Assembly: GCF_014764715.1 (NCBI RefSeq)
Contig: NZ_JACXXE010000001.1
Location: 1-64,000, forward strand
Reading direction: 5' to 3'
DNA: 64,000 bases
Source: Bacillus crepusculi
GTDB lineage: Bacteria; Bacillota; Bacilli; Bacillales; Bacillaceae
In this document: positions 16,688 to 32,363 of the stretch, piece after piece
Position numbering within the stretch: the first letter of the stretch is position 1
How the letters are laid out: the number at the start of each line of letters is the position of its first letter
Program-made: the position numbers and the translations under genes
The notes under the pieces: generated by a model
The model's input: the letters and a program-made list of their open reading frames with translations, nothing else
The model's database searches: none
What the model was told of the DNA's origin: nothing

Positions 16688-17155
16688 GTGTTCTATTACA
16701 TAATCGCATTCGTTATGATTTGTTTAGATCAATTAACAAAATGGCTCATTGTTAAAAATATGATGCTCGGAGATTCGATTCCAGTGATTGATGGATTCTT
16801 TTATATCACGTCTCACCGAAATTCAGGAGCTGCATGGGGGATTCTCCAAGGACAAATGTGGTTTTTCTATGTGATCACACTCGTTGTTATTGCGGGAATT
16901 GTGTATTACTTGCAAAAGCATGGAAAAAAGGACAAGCTGCTTGGAGTAGCGCTGGCCTTAATGCTTGGCGGAGCGATTGGAAACTTTATCGACCGCATTT
17001 TCCGTCAGGAAGTGGTTGATTTTGCTCATTTCGTATTTGGGGATTATCATTATCCAATTTTTAATATTGCAGATTCTTCTTTATGTGTAGGGGTTATTCT
17101 GCTCTTCATTCAAATGCTTTTAGATGGAAAGAAAAATAAGGAGTCAACTACATGA
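16688..17155 (+). CDS. lspA: Lipoprotein signal peptidase (signal peptidase II)
   Basis: 155-residue polytopic membrane aspartyl protease that removes signal peptides from diacylglyceryl-modified prolipoproteins. Four hydrophobic segments are visible. Catalytic Asp102 (GNFIDRI) and Asp129 (FNIADS) are at the expected positions, with the conserved [10 protein letters not shown] loop. GTG 16688 follows GGAGG of GATGGAGGAACGT. Its last four bases overlap the start of the pseudouridine synthase gene (ATGA). Confidence 0.97.
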   Translation: MFYYIIAFVMICLDQLTKWLIVKNMMLGDSIPVIDGFFYITSHRNSGAAWGILQGQMWFFYVITLVVIAGIVYYLQKHGKKDKLLGVALALMLGGAIGNFIDRIFRQEVVDFAHFVFGDYHYPIFNIADSSLCVGVILLFIQMLLDGKKNKESTT

Positions 17156-18066
17156 ATCAAGTAAACATTGCCGTTACAGAAGAACAAACAGGTGAACGGC
17201 TTGATAAATTTTTAAGCACATCAGAACCAGAATGGTCAAGAACTCAAGTCCAGCAGTGGGTAAAGGATGGGCTCATCGTCGTAAATGAGAAACAAGTGAA
17301 AGCGAATTACAAAGTCCAAGCTGGAGACCAAATTAAAGTGGAGATTCCAGATCCAGAAGAACTAGATGTAGAAGCAGAACCAATGGATCTTGATATTTAT
17401 TATGAGGATGGAGATGTGCTCGTGGTCAATAAACCACGAGGAATGGTCGTCCATCCAGCACCAGGTCATGTGTCAGGAACGCTTGTAAATGGACTGATGG
17501 CACATTGCAATGACTTATCAGGTATTAATGGTGTGATGAGACCTGGAATTGTCCACCGAATTGATAAAGATACGTCTGGACTGTTAATGGTCGCGAAAAA
17601 CGATATGGCGCACGAATCACTCGTCAATCAGCTAGTGGCCAAGACCGTCACAAGAAAATATACTGCCGTTGTCCATGGCATTATTCAGCATGATACAGGC
17701 ACAATTGATGCACCGATTGGCAGAGACAAAAAAGACCGCCAAAGCATGACGGTCACAAAAGAAAACGCAAAGCAGGCGGTCACTCATTTTGACGTGCTTG
17801 AACGCTTTCAGGACTTCACTGTTGTTGAATGCCGTCTTGAAACAGGAAGAACACATCAAATTCGTGTTCATATGAAATATATTGGCTATCCTCTTGCAGG
17901 AGACCCGAAATATGGCCCGAGAAAAACAGTCGATTTCAATGGACAGCTCCTGCATGCAGGTGTTTTAGGGTTTGATCATCCTAGAACAGGAGAATACATT
18001 GAGTTTACAGCACCAATTCCAGCTGATATGCAAGCTTTTATCGATTCATTAAGAAATAACGATTGA
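17152..18066 (+). CDS. rluD: RluA/RluD-family 23S rRNA pseudouridine synthase (YlyB)
   Basis: 304-residue synthase with an N-terminal S4 RNA-binding domain (about residues 15-60) and a RluA catalytic domain. Asp138 in HRIDKDTSG is the catalytic aspartate, and the downstream [10 protein letters not shown] block is also conserved. By similarity to RluD it modifies helix 69 of 23S rRNA, but the exact uridines cannot be assigned from sequence. It is translationally coupled to lspA by a 4-base overlap. The pyr promoter -35 overlaps its stop. Confidence 0.93.
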   Translation: MNQVNIAVTEEQTGERLDKFLSTSEPEWSRTQVQQWVKDGLIVVNEKQVKANYKVQAGDQIKVEIPDPEELDVEAEPMDLDIYYEDGDVLVVNKPRGMVVHPAPGHVSGTLVNGLMAHCNDLSGINGVMRPGIVHRIDKDTSGLLMVAKNDMAHESLVNQLVAKTVTRKYTAVVHGIIQHDTGTIDAPIGRDKKDRQSMTVTKENAKQAVTHFDVLERFQDFTVVECRLETGRTHQIRVHMKYIGYPLAGDPKYGPRKTVDFNGQLLHAGVLGFDHPRTGEYIEFTAPIPADMQAFIDSLRNND

Positions 18067-18093
18067 CAGGCCGTTCTTTTTTTGAAATAATAA
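18063..18093 (+). promoter_or_regulatory. Promoter of the pyr operon
   Basis: TTGACA at 18063-18068 overlaps the preceding stop codon. An AT-rich -10 (AATAAT at 18086-18091, or TAATAA at 18088-18093) follows at 17-19 bp. It feeds the first PyrR attenuator. Confidence 0.65.
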
Positions 18094-18118
18094 ACAAAGA
18101 AATTGAGATTCTTTAAAA

Positions 18119-18212
18119 CAGTCCAGAGAGGCTGAGAAGGATAACGGATCAATTTGTGCACGTGTATGCACAAATGAACGCCCCTCTCTGCCCTTTGCAG
18201 AAGGGGCTTTTT
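18119..18212 (+). promoter_or_regulatory. PyrR-dependent attenuator 1 (before pyrR)
   Basis: The PyrR-binding core AGTCCAGAGAGGCTGAGAAG (from 18120) is followed by a terminator: GCCCCT...CTGC (18180-18191) pairs with GCAGAAGGGGC (18197-18207), then TTTTT. CAGAGAGG (18124-18131) can alternatively pair with CCTCTCTG (18183-18190). With UMP or UTP, PyrR should bind the core and promote termination. Confidence 0.88.
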
Positions 18213-18233
18213 ATTTGTCAAAAAGAGGTGTAG

Positions 18234-18779
<546 letters not shown>

Positions 18780-18791
18780 CCTTTTTAAATG

Positions 18792-18903
18792 CATTCCAGA
18801 GAGTTTGCAAAGAGGGCAATAACTGAAACACCGAGCACACGGCTAACGTGACGTGTACGGTTTTTCTAGGCCTCTTTGCGCATACTCGCAAAGAGGCTTT
18901 TTT
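18792..18903 (+). promoter_or_regulatory. PyrR-dependent attenuator 2 (pyrR-pyrP)
   Basis: A PyrR-loop-like segment ATTCCAGAGAG (from 18793) precedes an 11-bp perfect terminator GCCTCTTTGCG (18870-18880) / CGCAAAGAGGC (18887-18897) and T6. GCAAAGAGG at 18807-18815 can pair with CCTCTTTGC (18871-18879) as the competing antiterminator. Confidence 0.87.
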
Positions 18904-18934
18904 AATGAAAAAGGACACATCTAGGAGGAAAATC

Positions 18935-20251
18935 ATGAGTCAGCAAAAAGCCAATTTAGGCATTCGAGATATCCCAAAACCGTTCACATGGCTATCACTT
19001 AGCCTTCAGCATTTGTTTGCCATGTTTGGTGCGACCATTCTTGTACCAAAAATCATTGATATGAGTCCGGCCGTCGCGCTCATCTCAAGCGGTGTAGGAA
19101 CCATTGTTTACTTAATCATCACAAGAGGACAAATTCCGGCGTATCTTGGATCGTCCTTTGCCTTTATCGCCCCCATACTGAATGTGAAAGCAACTGGCGG
19201 ACCTGGAGCCGCAATGGTTGGTGCCTTTATGGCGGGTGTCGCTTATGCACTCATTGCGCTATTTATTAAATGGCTCGGCACAGGCTGGCTGATGAAGCTT
19301 CTGCCGCCGGTCGTCGTAGGACCCGTCATTATGGTTATCGGACTCGGACTCGCTGGTACAGCTGTTAACATGGCGATGTACGTGGATCCGAATGCAAAGG
19401 AGCTTGTCTACAGCCTTAAGCACTTAATGGTTGCAGGCTTCACGCTCGCTGTCACCATTATCAGTATGATCTTCCTAAGAGGATTTCTTAGCCTCATCCC
19501 AGTATTAATCGGTATTATCAGCGGCTATCTCTTTGCCCTTACACAAGGCATTGTGAACTTCCAGCCGGTCATTGATGCGAAATGGTTTGCCGCACCAGAC
19601 TTCGTTGTCCCATTTGTCGACTACACACCTGTTGTGACTTTAAGCATTCTCACAGTGATGGTACCGGTTGCCTTTGTGACCATGTCTGAGCACATCGGCC
19701 ACCAAGTAGTGTTAAGTAAGGTCGTAGGGCAAGATTTTATAAAAAAACCAGGTCTTCACCGCTCCATTTTAGGAGACAGTGCGGCGACCATCTTCGCTTC
19801 ACTTATTGGCGGACCTCCAACTACGACTTACGGGGAGAATATTGGCGTACTTGCCATCACAAGAGTGTTCAGTATCTTCGTCATTGGCGGAGCAGCCGTG
19901 TTTGCGATCTGCTTCGGCTTTGTCGGGAAAATTTCAGCATTAATCAGTACAGTACCGTCCGCGGTCATGGGAGGCGTTTCGTTCCTGCTATTTGGGATCA
20001 TTGCTTCAAGCGGTCTGAGAATCCTGATTGATCATAAAGTGAATTTTGAAGAAAAGCGTAATCTTATTATCGCATCTGTCATCCTAGTCATCGGAATTGG
20101 CGGTGCATTCATTGAAGTAAAACAAATCAACCTGACACTATCTGGAATGGCACTCGCTGCAATTACAGGCGTCCTTCTAAACCTGATCCTGCCGCATCAG
20201 AAAGAGGAAGATGACGAGTCAAATGAATCGAATACAGAAAACCTTTTAAAA

Positions 20252-20263
<12 letters not shown>
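18935..20263 (+). CDS. pyrP: PyrP, uracil permease
   Basis: 442-residue nucleobase:cation symporter of the NCS2/uracil-xanthine permease family. It is membrane-spanning throughout, with conserved QHLFAMFGATILVP, GSSFAFIAP and the signature around MSEHIGH. ATG 18935 follows AGGAGGAAAATC. An upstream in-frame extension begins inside attenuator 2 and is rejected. It imports uracil for salvage as part of the PyrR regulon. Its last codons form part of the third PyrR-binding loop. Confidence 0.96.
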
Positions 20264-22583
<2,320 letters not shown>

Positions 22584-22587
<4 letters not shown>

Positions 22588-23678
22588 AGAGACGCTTAGT
22601 GCTAGAAAACGGAACAGTATTCGAAGGAACAGGCTTTGGCAGCTTAGAATCATCAGTCGGAGAGGTCGTCTTTAATACAGGGATGACGGGCTATCAAGAA
22701 ATTTTGTCTGATCCATCATACTGCGGACAAATTGTCACACTTACTTACCCGCTTATCGGCAACTATGGCATCAACCGTGATGATTTTGAATCGATCACAC
22801 CGTTTGTAAAAGGGCTCATTGTAAAAGAGCTTTGTGAGAAGCCCTCAAACTGGCGCTCTTCATACTCACTTGATGAGTATTTAAAAATGAAAAATATCCC
22901 GGGTCTTAGCGGAATTGATACACGAAAGCTGACAAGAATGATTCGGAGTGCAGGGACATTAAGAGGAGCATTTGCAGGACCGGATGAACAAGTGGAAGAC
23001 GTTGTACGCCGCCTTCAAACCTTGCAGCTACCAACGGATCAAGTAAGCCAAGTATCTGTGAAAAATGCGTACCCAAGCCCAGGAAGAGGAAAAAGAATTG
23101 TGCTTGTCGATTTCGGCATGAAGCACGGCATTTTGCGCGAGCTCAATAAGCGGGACTGTGACGTCATTGTCGTGCCATACAATATCACGGCAGATGAAGT
23201 ATTGCAGCTCAAGCCAGACGGCATCATGCTTTCAAACGGACCTGGAGACCCAGTCGATGTACCAGAAGCAGTTGAAATGATTCAGCAGCTGATTGGAAAG
23301 GTCCCACTCTTTGGTATCTGCCTAGGACATCAACTATTCGCTCTTGCGTGCGGCGCAAGTACAGAGAAAATGAAATTTGGTCATAGAGGATCTAATCACC
23401 CAGTAAAAGAACTAGCAACTGGCAAGGTGACTCTGACGTCTCAAAACCATGGCTACACGGTCAGTTCGATTAACGAAGACGTGCTCGAAGTCACACATAT
23501 CGCGTTAAATGACAATACGATTGAAGGATTAAAACATAAAGAAGCACCGGCATTCACTGTCCAGTACCACCCTGAAGCATCACCGGGTCCAGAAGATGCG
23601 AACTACTTATTTGACGAGTTCATGGAAATGATTCATACGATTGAGAAAGAAGGGGAAGAAGTATGCCAAAACGTTTAG
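22584..23678 (+). CDS. pyrAA: Carbamoyl-phosphate synthase, glutamine amidotransferase (small) subunit
   Basis: 364-residue small subunit (CarA type) that hydrolyses glutamine and channels ammonia to the large subunit. The class I amidotransferase triad is visible: Cys246 in GICLGHQ, with His329 and Glu331 in YHPEASPGP. Being in the pyr operon, it is the pyrimidine-specific enzyme (Bacillus has a separate arginine-linked one). It overlaps pyrAB by 16 bases. Confidence 0.98.
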
Positions 23679-26600
23679 ACATCAAAAAGATTTTAGTCAT
23701 CGGATCAGGTCCAATCATCATCGGTCAGGCAGCGGAGTTTGACTATGCAGGCACACAGGCTTGCTTAGCACTAAAAGAAGAGGGCTATGAAGTTGTTCTT
23801 GTGAACTCCAACCCTGCGACAATCATGACAGATACAGAAATGGCCGATAAGGTATACATCGAACCACTGACACCGGAATTTTTAACACGAATCATTCGAA
23901 AGGAACGTCCTGATGCGATCCTGCCAACTCTTGGCGGACAAACTGGACTAAACCTTGCTGTTGAATTATCAGATCTTGGTGTACTGGCTGAATGCGGCGT
24001 TGAGGTGCTTGGAACGAAGCTCTCAGCTATTCAAAAAGCAGAGGATAGAGATTTATTCCGTAATCTGATGAATGAATTAAATGAGCCTGTACCAGAAAGT
24101 GAAATCATTCATAACCTTGAGGAAGCGATGGCGTTTACGAATCAAATCGGCTTCCCTGTCATTGTCAGACCAGCCTATACATTAGGTGGAACGGGCGGCG
24201 GAATTTGTACAAACGAGCAAGAACTGAAGGAAATCGTCGAAAACGGACTGAAGCTAAGCCCTGTCACACAATGCTTACTTGAAAAAAGTATTGCTGGCTT
24301 TAAAGAAATTGAATATGAAGTCATGCGTGATAGCGGTGATCATGCGATCGTTGTTTGTAACATGGAAAACTTTGACCCTGTCGGCATCCACACAGGCGAC
24401 AGTATCGTTGTTGCGCCAAGCCAAACGTTAAGCGACCGTGAATATCAGCTACTTCGTAATGTGTCGCTGAAGCTCATCCGTGCACTTGGCATTGAAGGCG
24501 GCTGTAACGTGCAGCTGGCGCTTGATCCAGATAGCTTTCAATACTATATCATCGAAGTAAATCCGCGCGTGAGCCGTTCTTCTGCGCTTGCATCGAAAGC
24601 GACAGGCTACCCAATTGCCAAATTGGCAGCGAAAATTGCTGTCGGCTTAACGCTTGATGAAATGATGAACCCTGTCACAGGTAAAACATATGCAGCCTTC
24701 GAGCCAGCACTTGACTATATCGTTTCAAAAATCCCGCGCTGGCCGTTCGATAAATTTGAATCTGCCAACAGACGTCTTGGTACGCAAATGAAAGCAACTG
24801 GTGAAGTGATGGCGATCGGCCGTACATTAGAGGAGTCTCTTTTAAAGGCTGTACGTTCACTTGAAGCAGATGTGCACCACATTGAATTAAAAGATGAAGC
24901 AGACATCACAAACGAAGTGCTCGAAAAGCGGATTATCAAAGCGGGAGACGAACGATTATTTTATATCGCTGAGGCGCTTAGAAGAGGCTATACAGTCGAA
25001 CAAATCCATGAATTTTCGAAAATTGATTATTTCTTCCTTCATAAGCTGGAAGGCATCATCGCCTTTGAAAAAACATTAAAAGAAAACAAAGGCAATGTAG
25101 ACGTTCTAAAAGAAGCGAAAGAAAAAGGCTTCTCAGATATCTACATTAGCCGTGAGTGGGATATGAACGAAGCGGATGTCTATAAGCTAAGACAAGAAGT
25201 AGGCATCGTACCTGTCTACAAAATGGTGGATACATGTGCGGCAGAATTTGAATCAGAGACGCCATATTTCTACAGCACGTATGAAGATGAAAATGAATCA
25301 GAGCGAACTGACAAGAAAAGCGTCATCGTGTTAGGCTCAGGTCCAATCCGAATTGGACAAGGGGTTGAATTTGATTATGCGACCGTTCATTCTGTGTGGG
25401 CAATCAAACAAGCAGGCTATGAAGCGATCATTATTAACAACAACCCTGAAACGGTCTCAACTGACTTTAGTATTTCGGATAAGCTCTACTTTGAACCACT
25501 CACTGTCGAAGATGTGATGCATATCATCGACCTTGAACAGCCAGAAGGAGTCGTCGTTCAGTTCGGCGGACAAACGGCGATCAACTTAGCAGATGAATTA
25601 TCAAATAGAGGGGTTAAGATTCTTGGAACTTCCCTTGAAGACCTAGACCGCGCAGAAAACCGAGACAAGTTTGAACAAACTTTAGAAGCACTCGGCGTGC
25701 CGCAGCCTAAAGGGAAAACAGCTACGTCTGTGCCTGAAGCTGTAGCGATTGCAAATCAGATTGGCTACCCAGTCCTTGTCCGTCCTTCCTATGTGCTAGG
25801 CGGCCGCGCGATGGAAATTGTTTATCAAGAAGCCGAGCTCCTTCACTACATGGAGAATGCGGTGAAAGTCAATCCGCAGCATCCAGTGTTAATTGACAAG
25901 TATTTGACAGGAAAAGAAATTGAAGTAGATGCCGTGTCTGACGGAGAAACGGTTGTCATCCCAGGGATTATGGAACATATTGAAAGAGCCGGGGTTCACT
26001 CTGGTGACTCCATTGCGGTCTATCCGCCGCAAACATTGTCTGAGGACATCAAAGCGAAAATTGCAGAATACACGATTAAGCTCGCAAAAGGCCTTAACAT
26101 CATTGGACTTTTGAACATTCAATTTGTTCTCTCAAAAGGAGAAGTGTTTGTCCTTGAAGTGAATCCGCGTTCAAGCCGGACAGTTCCTTTCTTAAGTAAA
26201 ATCACGGGCATTCCAATGGCAAACCTAGCGACAAAAGTCATTTTAGGTGACAAGCTCAAAAACTATGGCTACCAAGAAGGGCTTCATACGGAGCAAGAAG
26301 GCGTATATGTTAAAGTCCCAGTCTTCTCTTTTGCAAAACTAAGAAGAGTAGATATTACACTAGGGCCTGAAATGAAATCAACAGGTGAAGTCATGGGGAA
26401 AGATGTCACAATCGAAAAAGCCCTATATAAAGGATTAATTGCATCAGGCATTCAAATACCAAAAGACGGAACGGTTCTTCTGACAGTGGCTGATAAAGAT
26501 AAAGAAGAAGGGCTTGAAATTGCAAAAAGATTCCATTCCATCGGCTATCATATTTTAGCAACAGAAGGAACGGCGAATTACTTAAAACAAGCCTCCATTC

Positions 26601-26874
26601 CATCAAGTGTAGTTGGCAAAATAGGAGAAGAAGGCAAAAACCTTCTCGATGTCATTCGAAACGGAGAAGCCCAATTTGTCATCAACACTCTGACAAAAGG
26701 AAAACAGCCGGCAAGAGACGGCTTTAGAATTAGACGTGAATCTGTTGAAAATGGAGTGGCTTGCTTAACGTCACTAGATACAGCAGAAGCCATTTTAAGA
26801 GTGCTGGAGAGCATGACATTTAGAGCGGATGAAATGCCAGAAGTGAAAACGAATGCTGAGGTGACAGTAACGAT

Positions 26875-26878
<4 letters not shown>
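23663..26878 (+). CDS. pyrAB: Carbamoyl-phosphate synthase, ATP-binding (large) subunit
   Basis: 1071-residue large subunit (CarB type) making carbamoyl phosphate from bicarbonate, ammonia and two ATP. The tandem ATP-grasp halves are evident: each begins with a similar block ([22 protein letters not shown] near residue 13, [22 protein letters not shown] near 555) and contains VEVNPR/LEVNPR. The C-terminal MGS-like allosteric domain follows (about 930-1071). It overlaps pyrAA and pyrK. Confidence 0.98.
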
Positions 26879-29253
<2,375 letters not shown>

Positions 29254-29260
29254 CTGCAGG

Positions 29261-29899
29261 ATGAAAACGAAAATCGCTAAGCATTTATTACAAATCAAAG
29301 CTGTCTCTTTAAAACCAGACGAACCATTTACATGGGCGAGCGGCATCAAATCACCCATTTACTGTGACAATCGCCTCACCTTGTCTTACCCTGAGGTCAG
29401 AGGGGATATTGCGGAAGGTTTAAAAGCTTTGATTCTCACTCATTTTGAAGGAGCGGAAGTTGTCGCTGGTACTGCAACAGCTGGCATTCCTCATGCGGCA
29501 TTAGCGGCAGACCGTTTGAACGTGCCGATGTGTTATGTGAGAAGTAAACCAAAAGCACACGGAAAAGGGAATCAAATTGAAGGGGCTGTATCGCCTGGCC
29601 AAAAGGTTGTCGTCGTAGAAGACCTTATTTCAACCGGGGGGAGCGTGCTTGAAGTGGTTGCTGCTCTTCAAGAAGCTGGCTGTGAGGTACTTGGCGTTGT
29701 GGCGATCTTCACATACGGCCTGCCAAAAGCAGCTGCTGCTTTTCAAGAGAAAAACATGCTATATGTCACCCTAACAGACTATGACACACTGACAGATGTG
29801 GCACTTGAGCTAAAAGCGATCGAGCCATCTGCTATGAATAAACTAAAACGCTGGAGACAAGACCCTTCCTCTGAATCTTGGATGGAAGAAACGGTCTAA
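29261..29899 (+). CDS. pyrE: Orotate phosphoribosyltransferase
   Basis: 212-residue PRTase that joins orotate to PRPP to give OMP. The PRPP-binding motif [13 protein letters not shown] is at about 117-129, with the flexible loop [15 protein letters not shown] (95-109). The ribosome binding site GGGAG overlaps the pyrF stop region. It is the last gene of the pyr operon. Confidence 0.97.
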   Translation: MKTKIAKHLLQIKAVSLKPDEPFTWASGIKSPIYCDNRLTLSYPEVRGDIAEGLKALILTHFEGAEVVAGTATAGIPHAALAADRLNVPMCYVRSKPKAHGKGNQIEGAVSPGQKVVVVEDLISTGGSVLEVVAALQEAGCEVLGVVAIFTYGLPKAAAAFQEKNMLYVTLTDYDTLTDVALELKAIEPSAMNKLKRWRQDPSSESWMEETV

Positions 29900-29900
29900 A

Positions 29901-29924
29901 AAGCTGTGCCTACCCGCACAGCTT
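29901..29924 (+). terminator. Hairpin after pyrE without T tract
   Basis: Perfect 9-bp stem AAGCTGTGC / GCACAGCTT around CTACCC, immediately after the pyrE stop. It is followed by CCAGCG, not T, so it may stabilise or process the 3' end instead of terminating by itself. The next 85 bases contain no gene I can recognise. Confidence 0.5.
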
Positions 29925-30010
29925 CCAGCGTGTAGATAAGCCTCGCATCGATGTCAGTCCTGCGCTCCTTCCTAGATTGCATAGGTTTTGATGTCACGCT
30001 GAAAAGAAGA

Positions 30011-30047
30011 AAAAGCGCTAAAATACACATCATTTTAGCTCTTTTTT
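30011..30047 (+). terminator. Terminator of the pyr operon
   Basis: GCTAAAAT (30017-30024) / ATTTTAGC (30032-30039), extended by AAAAG / CTTTT across one mismatch, and ending in TTTTTT. It is the first strong intrinsic terminator after pyrE. Confidence 0.85.
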
Positions 30048-30113
30048 ATTTGGTTAAAAATAGTAAAATAGACTCAAATTTAAATAAAAACTAATCCTAT
30101 CAATAAAGTCGGG

Positions 30114-30141
30114 TTGACTTTTGTTTGAATTGTGTTAATAT
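30114..30141 (+). promoter_or_regulatory. Promoter of the sulfate-assimilation operon
   Basis: TTGACT (30114-30119), 16 bp, TAATAT (30136-30141). It lies directly before the S-box leader. Upstream DNA (30048-30113) is AT-rich without other recognised elements. Confidence 0.65.
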
Positions 30142-30159
30142 TTAATACAAATTAAAACT

Positions 30160-30308
30160 CTTATCCAGAGAGGTGGAGGGACTGGCCCGATGAAACCCGG
30201 CAACCTGCGATTCGCAAGGTGCTACTTCCTGCAAAATGATTCTATTTTGAAAGATAAGGAAATCGTGAGCTTCCTCATCTTTCTTTCGGACTGAAAGAAA
30301 GTTTTTTT
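30160..30308 (+). ncRNA. SAM-I (S-box) riboswitch before the cysH operon
   Basis: P1 is CTTATC (30160-30165) / GATAAG (30253-30258). The S-box core AGAGAGGTGGAGGGAC and GATGAAACCCGGCAAC (30189-30204) are intact. The expression platform is a terminator with 9-bp stem CTTTCTTTC (30279-30287) / GAAAGAAAG (30293-30301) and T7. SAM binding should stop transcription of the operon when methionine is abundant. With the terminator before it, this accounts for the 435-base gap after pyrE. Confidence 0.95.
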
Positions 30309-30334
30309 ATTTTAACGGTGAGGAGGAAGAGGAG

Positions 30335-30481
30335 ATGGAAGTGAAACAAAACCAGGATGAGGACTTAGTCAAACATATGCAAGAACTGATTGGGGATATG
30401 AAATTCGGTTCGATTACGTTGGTTGTTCAGGACGGTCAAGTGATTCAAGTAGAAAAAAATGAAAAAATTAGATTGAAGTAG
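30335..30481 (+). CDS. Small YezD/DUF2292-like protein
   Basis: 48-codon gene with ATG at 30335 behind GGAGGAAGAGGAG and TAG at 30479-30481. The product starts MEVKQNQDEDLVKHMQEL and ends KIRLK, with a central FGSITLVVQDGQVIQVEK pattern typical of the YezD family (DUF2292). These proteins are often encoded beside sulfur-assimilation genes, but no function is known. It lies between the S-box terminator and cysH and is therefore under SAM control. Confidence 0.82.
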   Translation: MEVKQNQDEDLVKHMQELIGDMKFGSITLVVQDGQVIQVEKNEKIRLK

Positions 30482-30526
30482 TGCGGAGAGTAGCAAAATG
30501 AGCAGTACTCCGGAAGGGGAGAAACA

Positions 30527-31228
30527 ATGTTAACTTACGAAAATTGGCAAGAGCCGTCCATTACATTTCAAGAGGACGATTTGTACAAAGGGGCCCTATC
30601 CGTGCTGAAATGGGCGTACGGTCATTATGGTGATCAGCTCGTGTATGCATGCAGTTTTGGCATTGAGGGCATTGTCCTGATTGATCTTATTGCGAAAGTA
30701 AAAAAAGATGCGAGAATTGTCTTTTTAGATACAGGTCTGCATTTTAAGGAAACGTACGATACAATTGATGCGGTAAAGGAAAGATACCCCGGTTTAGACA
30801 TCGAACTAAAAACACCAGAACTGACAGTTGAGCAGCAAAACGAGCAGCATGGGGAGAAATTATGGGAAACAAATCCTCAAAGCTGCTGCCATATGCGCAA
30901 GGTCATTCCTTTGCAAGAGGCACTATCTGGCTATCCGGCATGGCTCTCTGGCTTAAGAAGGGAGCAGTCACCAAAGCGAGCTGGTACTAACTTTTTAAAT
31001 AAGGATGAGAAATTCAAATCAGTGAAAGTATGTCCGCTCATTCACTGGACGTGGAAGGACATATGGAGATATGCATCTAGAGAGGATCTTACTTATAATC
31101 CGCTGCATGACCAGGGATACCCAAGTATCGGCTGTGCACCTTGTACACAGCCAGCATTTACTGCGGATGATTTGCGTTCTGGCAGATGGTCAGGTACAGC
31201 AAAGACAGAGTGCGGATTACATGAGTAA
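30527..31228 (+). CDS. cysH: Phosphoadenylyl-/adenylyl-sulfate reductase
   Basis: 233-residue thioredoxin-dependent enzyme reducing activated sulfate to sulfite. Cys120-Cys121 and Cys203/Cys206 (SCCHMRK, GCAPC) are the 4Fe-4S ligands of the bacterial APS-reductase type. The catalytic cysteine is Cys229 in the C-terminal ECGLHE. SGLRREQSPKR binds the phosphosulfate. Since cysC is also present, PAPS is made; the B. subtilis enzyme uses both substrates. ATG 30527 follows AAGGGGAG. Confidence 0.97.
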   Translation: MLTYENWQEPSITFQEDDLYKGALSVLKWAYGHYGDQLVYACSFGIEGIVLIDLIAKVKKDARIVFLDTGLHFKETYDTIDAVKERYPGLDIELKTPELTVEQQNEQHGEKLWETNPQSCCHMRKVIPLQEALSGYPAWLSGLRREQSPKRAGTNFLNKDEKFKSVKVCPLIHWTWKDIWRYASREDLTYNPLHDQGYPSIGCAPCTQPAFTADDLRSGRWSGTAKTECGLHE

Positions 31229-31241
31229 GGGAGCATAATGT

Positions 31242-32306
31242 ATGGAAATCGCCGCAATTTTATTTAGTTTATTCTTTGCTTTAAACATAGGCGCAAGTGG
31301 AGCAGCCGCTTCGATGGGCATTGCGTATGGGTCAGGTGCAATTAAAAAACCCATCTATGCACTCAGCGTTTGTGCAGTTGGGATTTTAGCAGGTTCTGTA
31401 ATTGGCGGTGGTGAGGTCGTCAAAACGATCAGCTCTGGTATTATGCCGGAATCTGTCATTACACTTGAAATCGTTTGTATCATCATTGGCTCTGCTGCAT
31501 TATCACTCTTCATAGCGAATCTATTGGCCATCCCATTATCAACAAGTGAGGTCACAGTCGGGGCTGTGGTCGGTGTTGCGGTCGCATATAAGGTGTTATA
31601 TGTGAAATCTATTTTAGTCATTGTGTCTTTTTGGATCATCATTCCACTTGTCGCCTTTGTTTTTACGTTCGCTGTAGTCAAAATCATCAGAATGTTCCCT
31701 AAACGCAGGCTATCTAAAAAAAGCACCGCAATTTTGTCAGTCTTGCTCATTATCAGCGGATTTCTAGAGGCGTTTTCAGCCGGTATGAACAATGTTGCCA
31801 ATGCGGTTGGACCGCTTGTCGCCTCAGGCGTGTTGTCTGTTGGGCAAGGAACACTTTACGGCGGAATCTTCGTCGCACTTGGTGCCCTGTTGCTTGGTAG
31901 AAGAGTACTAGAAACAAACGGGAAGAAAATCACCCGATATCAAACAGGTGAAGGGATTCTGCTTTCGAGTACCGGCGCTGGACTTGTCATCGTCAGCTCT
32001 GTTTTTGGACTGCCAGTCCCGCTTACTCAAATCACATCCTCGTCCATTATCGGACTTGGGATGGCAAAGGGTGGACCCAACATTTTTCATAAACATATCG
32101 TGAAAAAAATGCTGAAGGTCTGGGTTGTATCACCCTTTTTATCACTCAGCCTATCGTATTTGCTGGTGAGCCTTTTCCTAAAAGAAGACTATTACTCTAT
32201 CTTTATCATGATGAGTGTACTGCTTGCTTCACTTGGTGCGCTAAGTCTGATGAAGGCAGTCAAAAATGAAAGCAGCTCTATTCATGAGCAGGGCGGCGGG
32301 ATTTAA
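31242..32306 (+). CDS. cysP: Sulfate permease of the PiT family
   Basis: 354-residue polytopic membrane protein of the inorganic phosphate transporter (PiT) family. Two homologous halves contain the related blocks ALNIGASGAAASMGIAYGSGA and FSAGMNNVANAVGPLVASG. Next to cysH and sat, it is the sulfate/thiosulfate importer CysP known from B. subtilis. It lies 13 bp after cysH in the S-box operon. Confidence 0.95.
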   Translation: MEIAAILFSLFFALNIGASGAAASMGIAYGSGAIKKPIYALSVCAVGILAGSVIGGGEVVKTISSGIMPESVITLEIVCIIIGSAALSLFIANLLAIPLSTSEVTVGAVVGVAVAYKVLYVKSILVIVSFWIIIPLVAFVFTFAVVKIIRMFPKRRLSKKSTAILSVLLIISGFLEAFSAGMNNVANAVGPLVASGVLSVGQGTLYGGIFVALGALLLGRRVLETNGKKITRYQTGEGILLSSTGAGLVIVSSVFGLPVPLTQITSSSIIGLGMAKGGPNIFHKHIVKKMLKVWVVSPFLSLSLSYLLVSLFLKEDYYSIFIMMSVLLASLGALSLMKAVKNESSSIHEQGGGI

Positions 32307-32363
32307 TGATAAATCCGACTATTAACATCTAATAAATATGAACATTGAGAGGAAGATGAACAA

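Noticed and set aside
18848..18934. Longer N-terminus for pyrP
   Set aside because: It would run through the attenuator 2 terminator stem; AGGAGG before ATG 18935 marks the true start.
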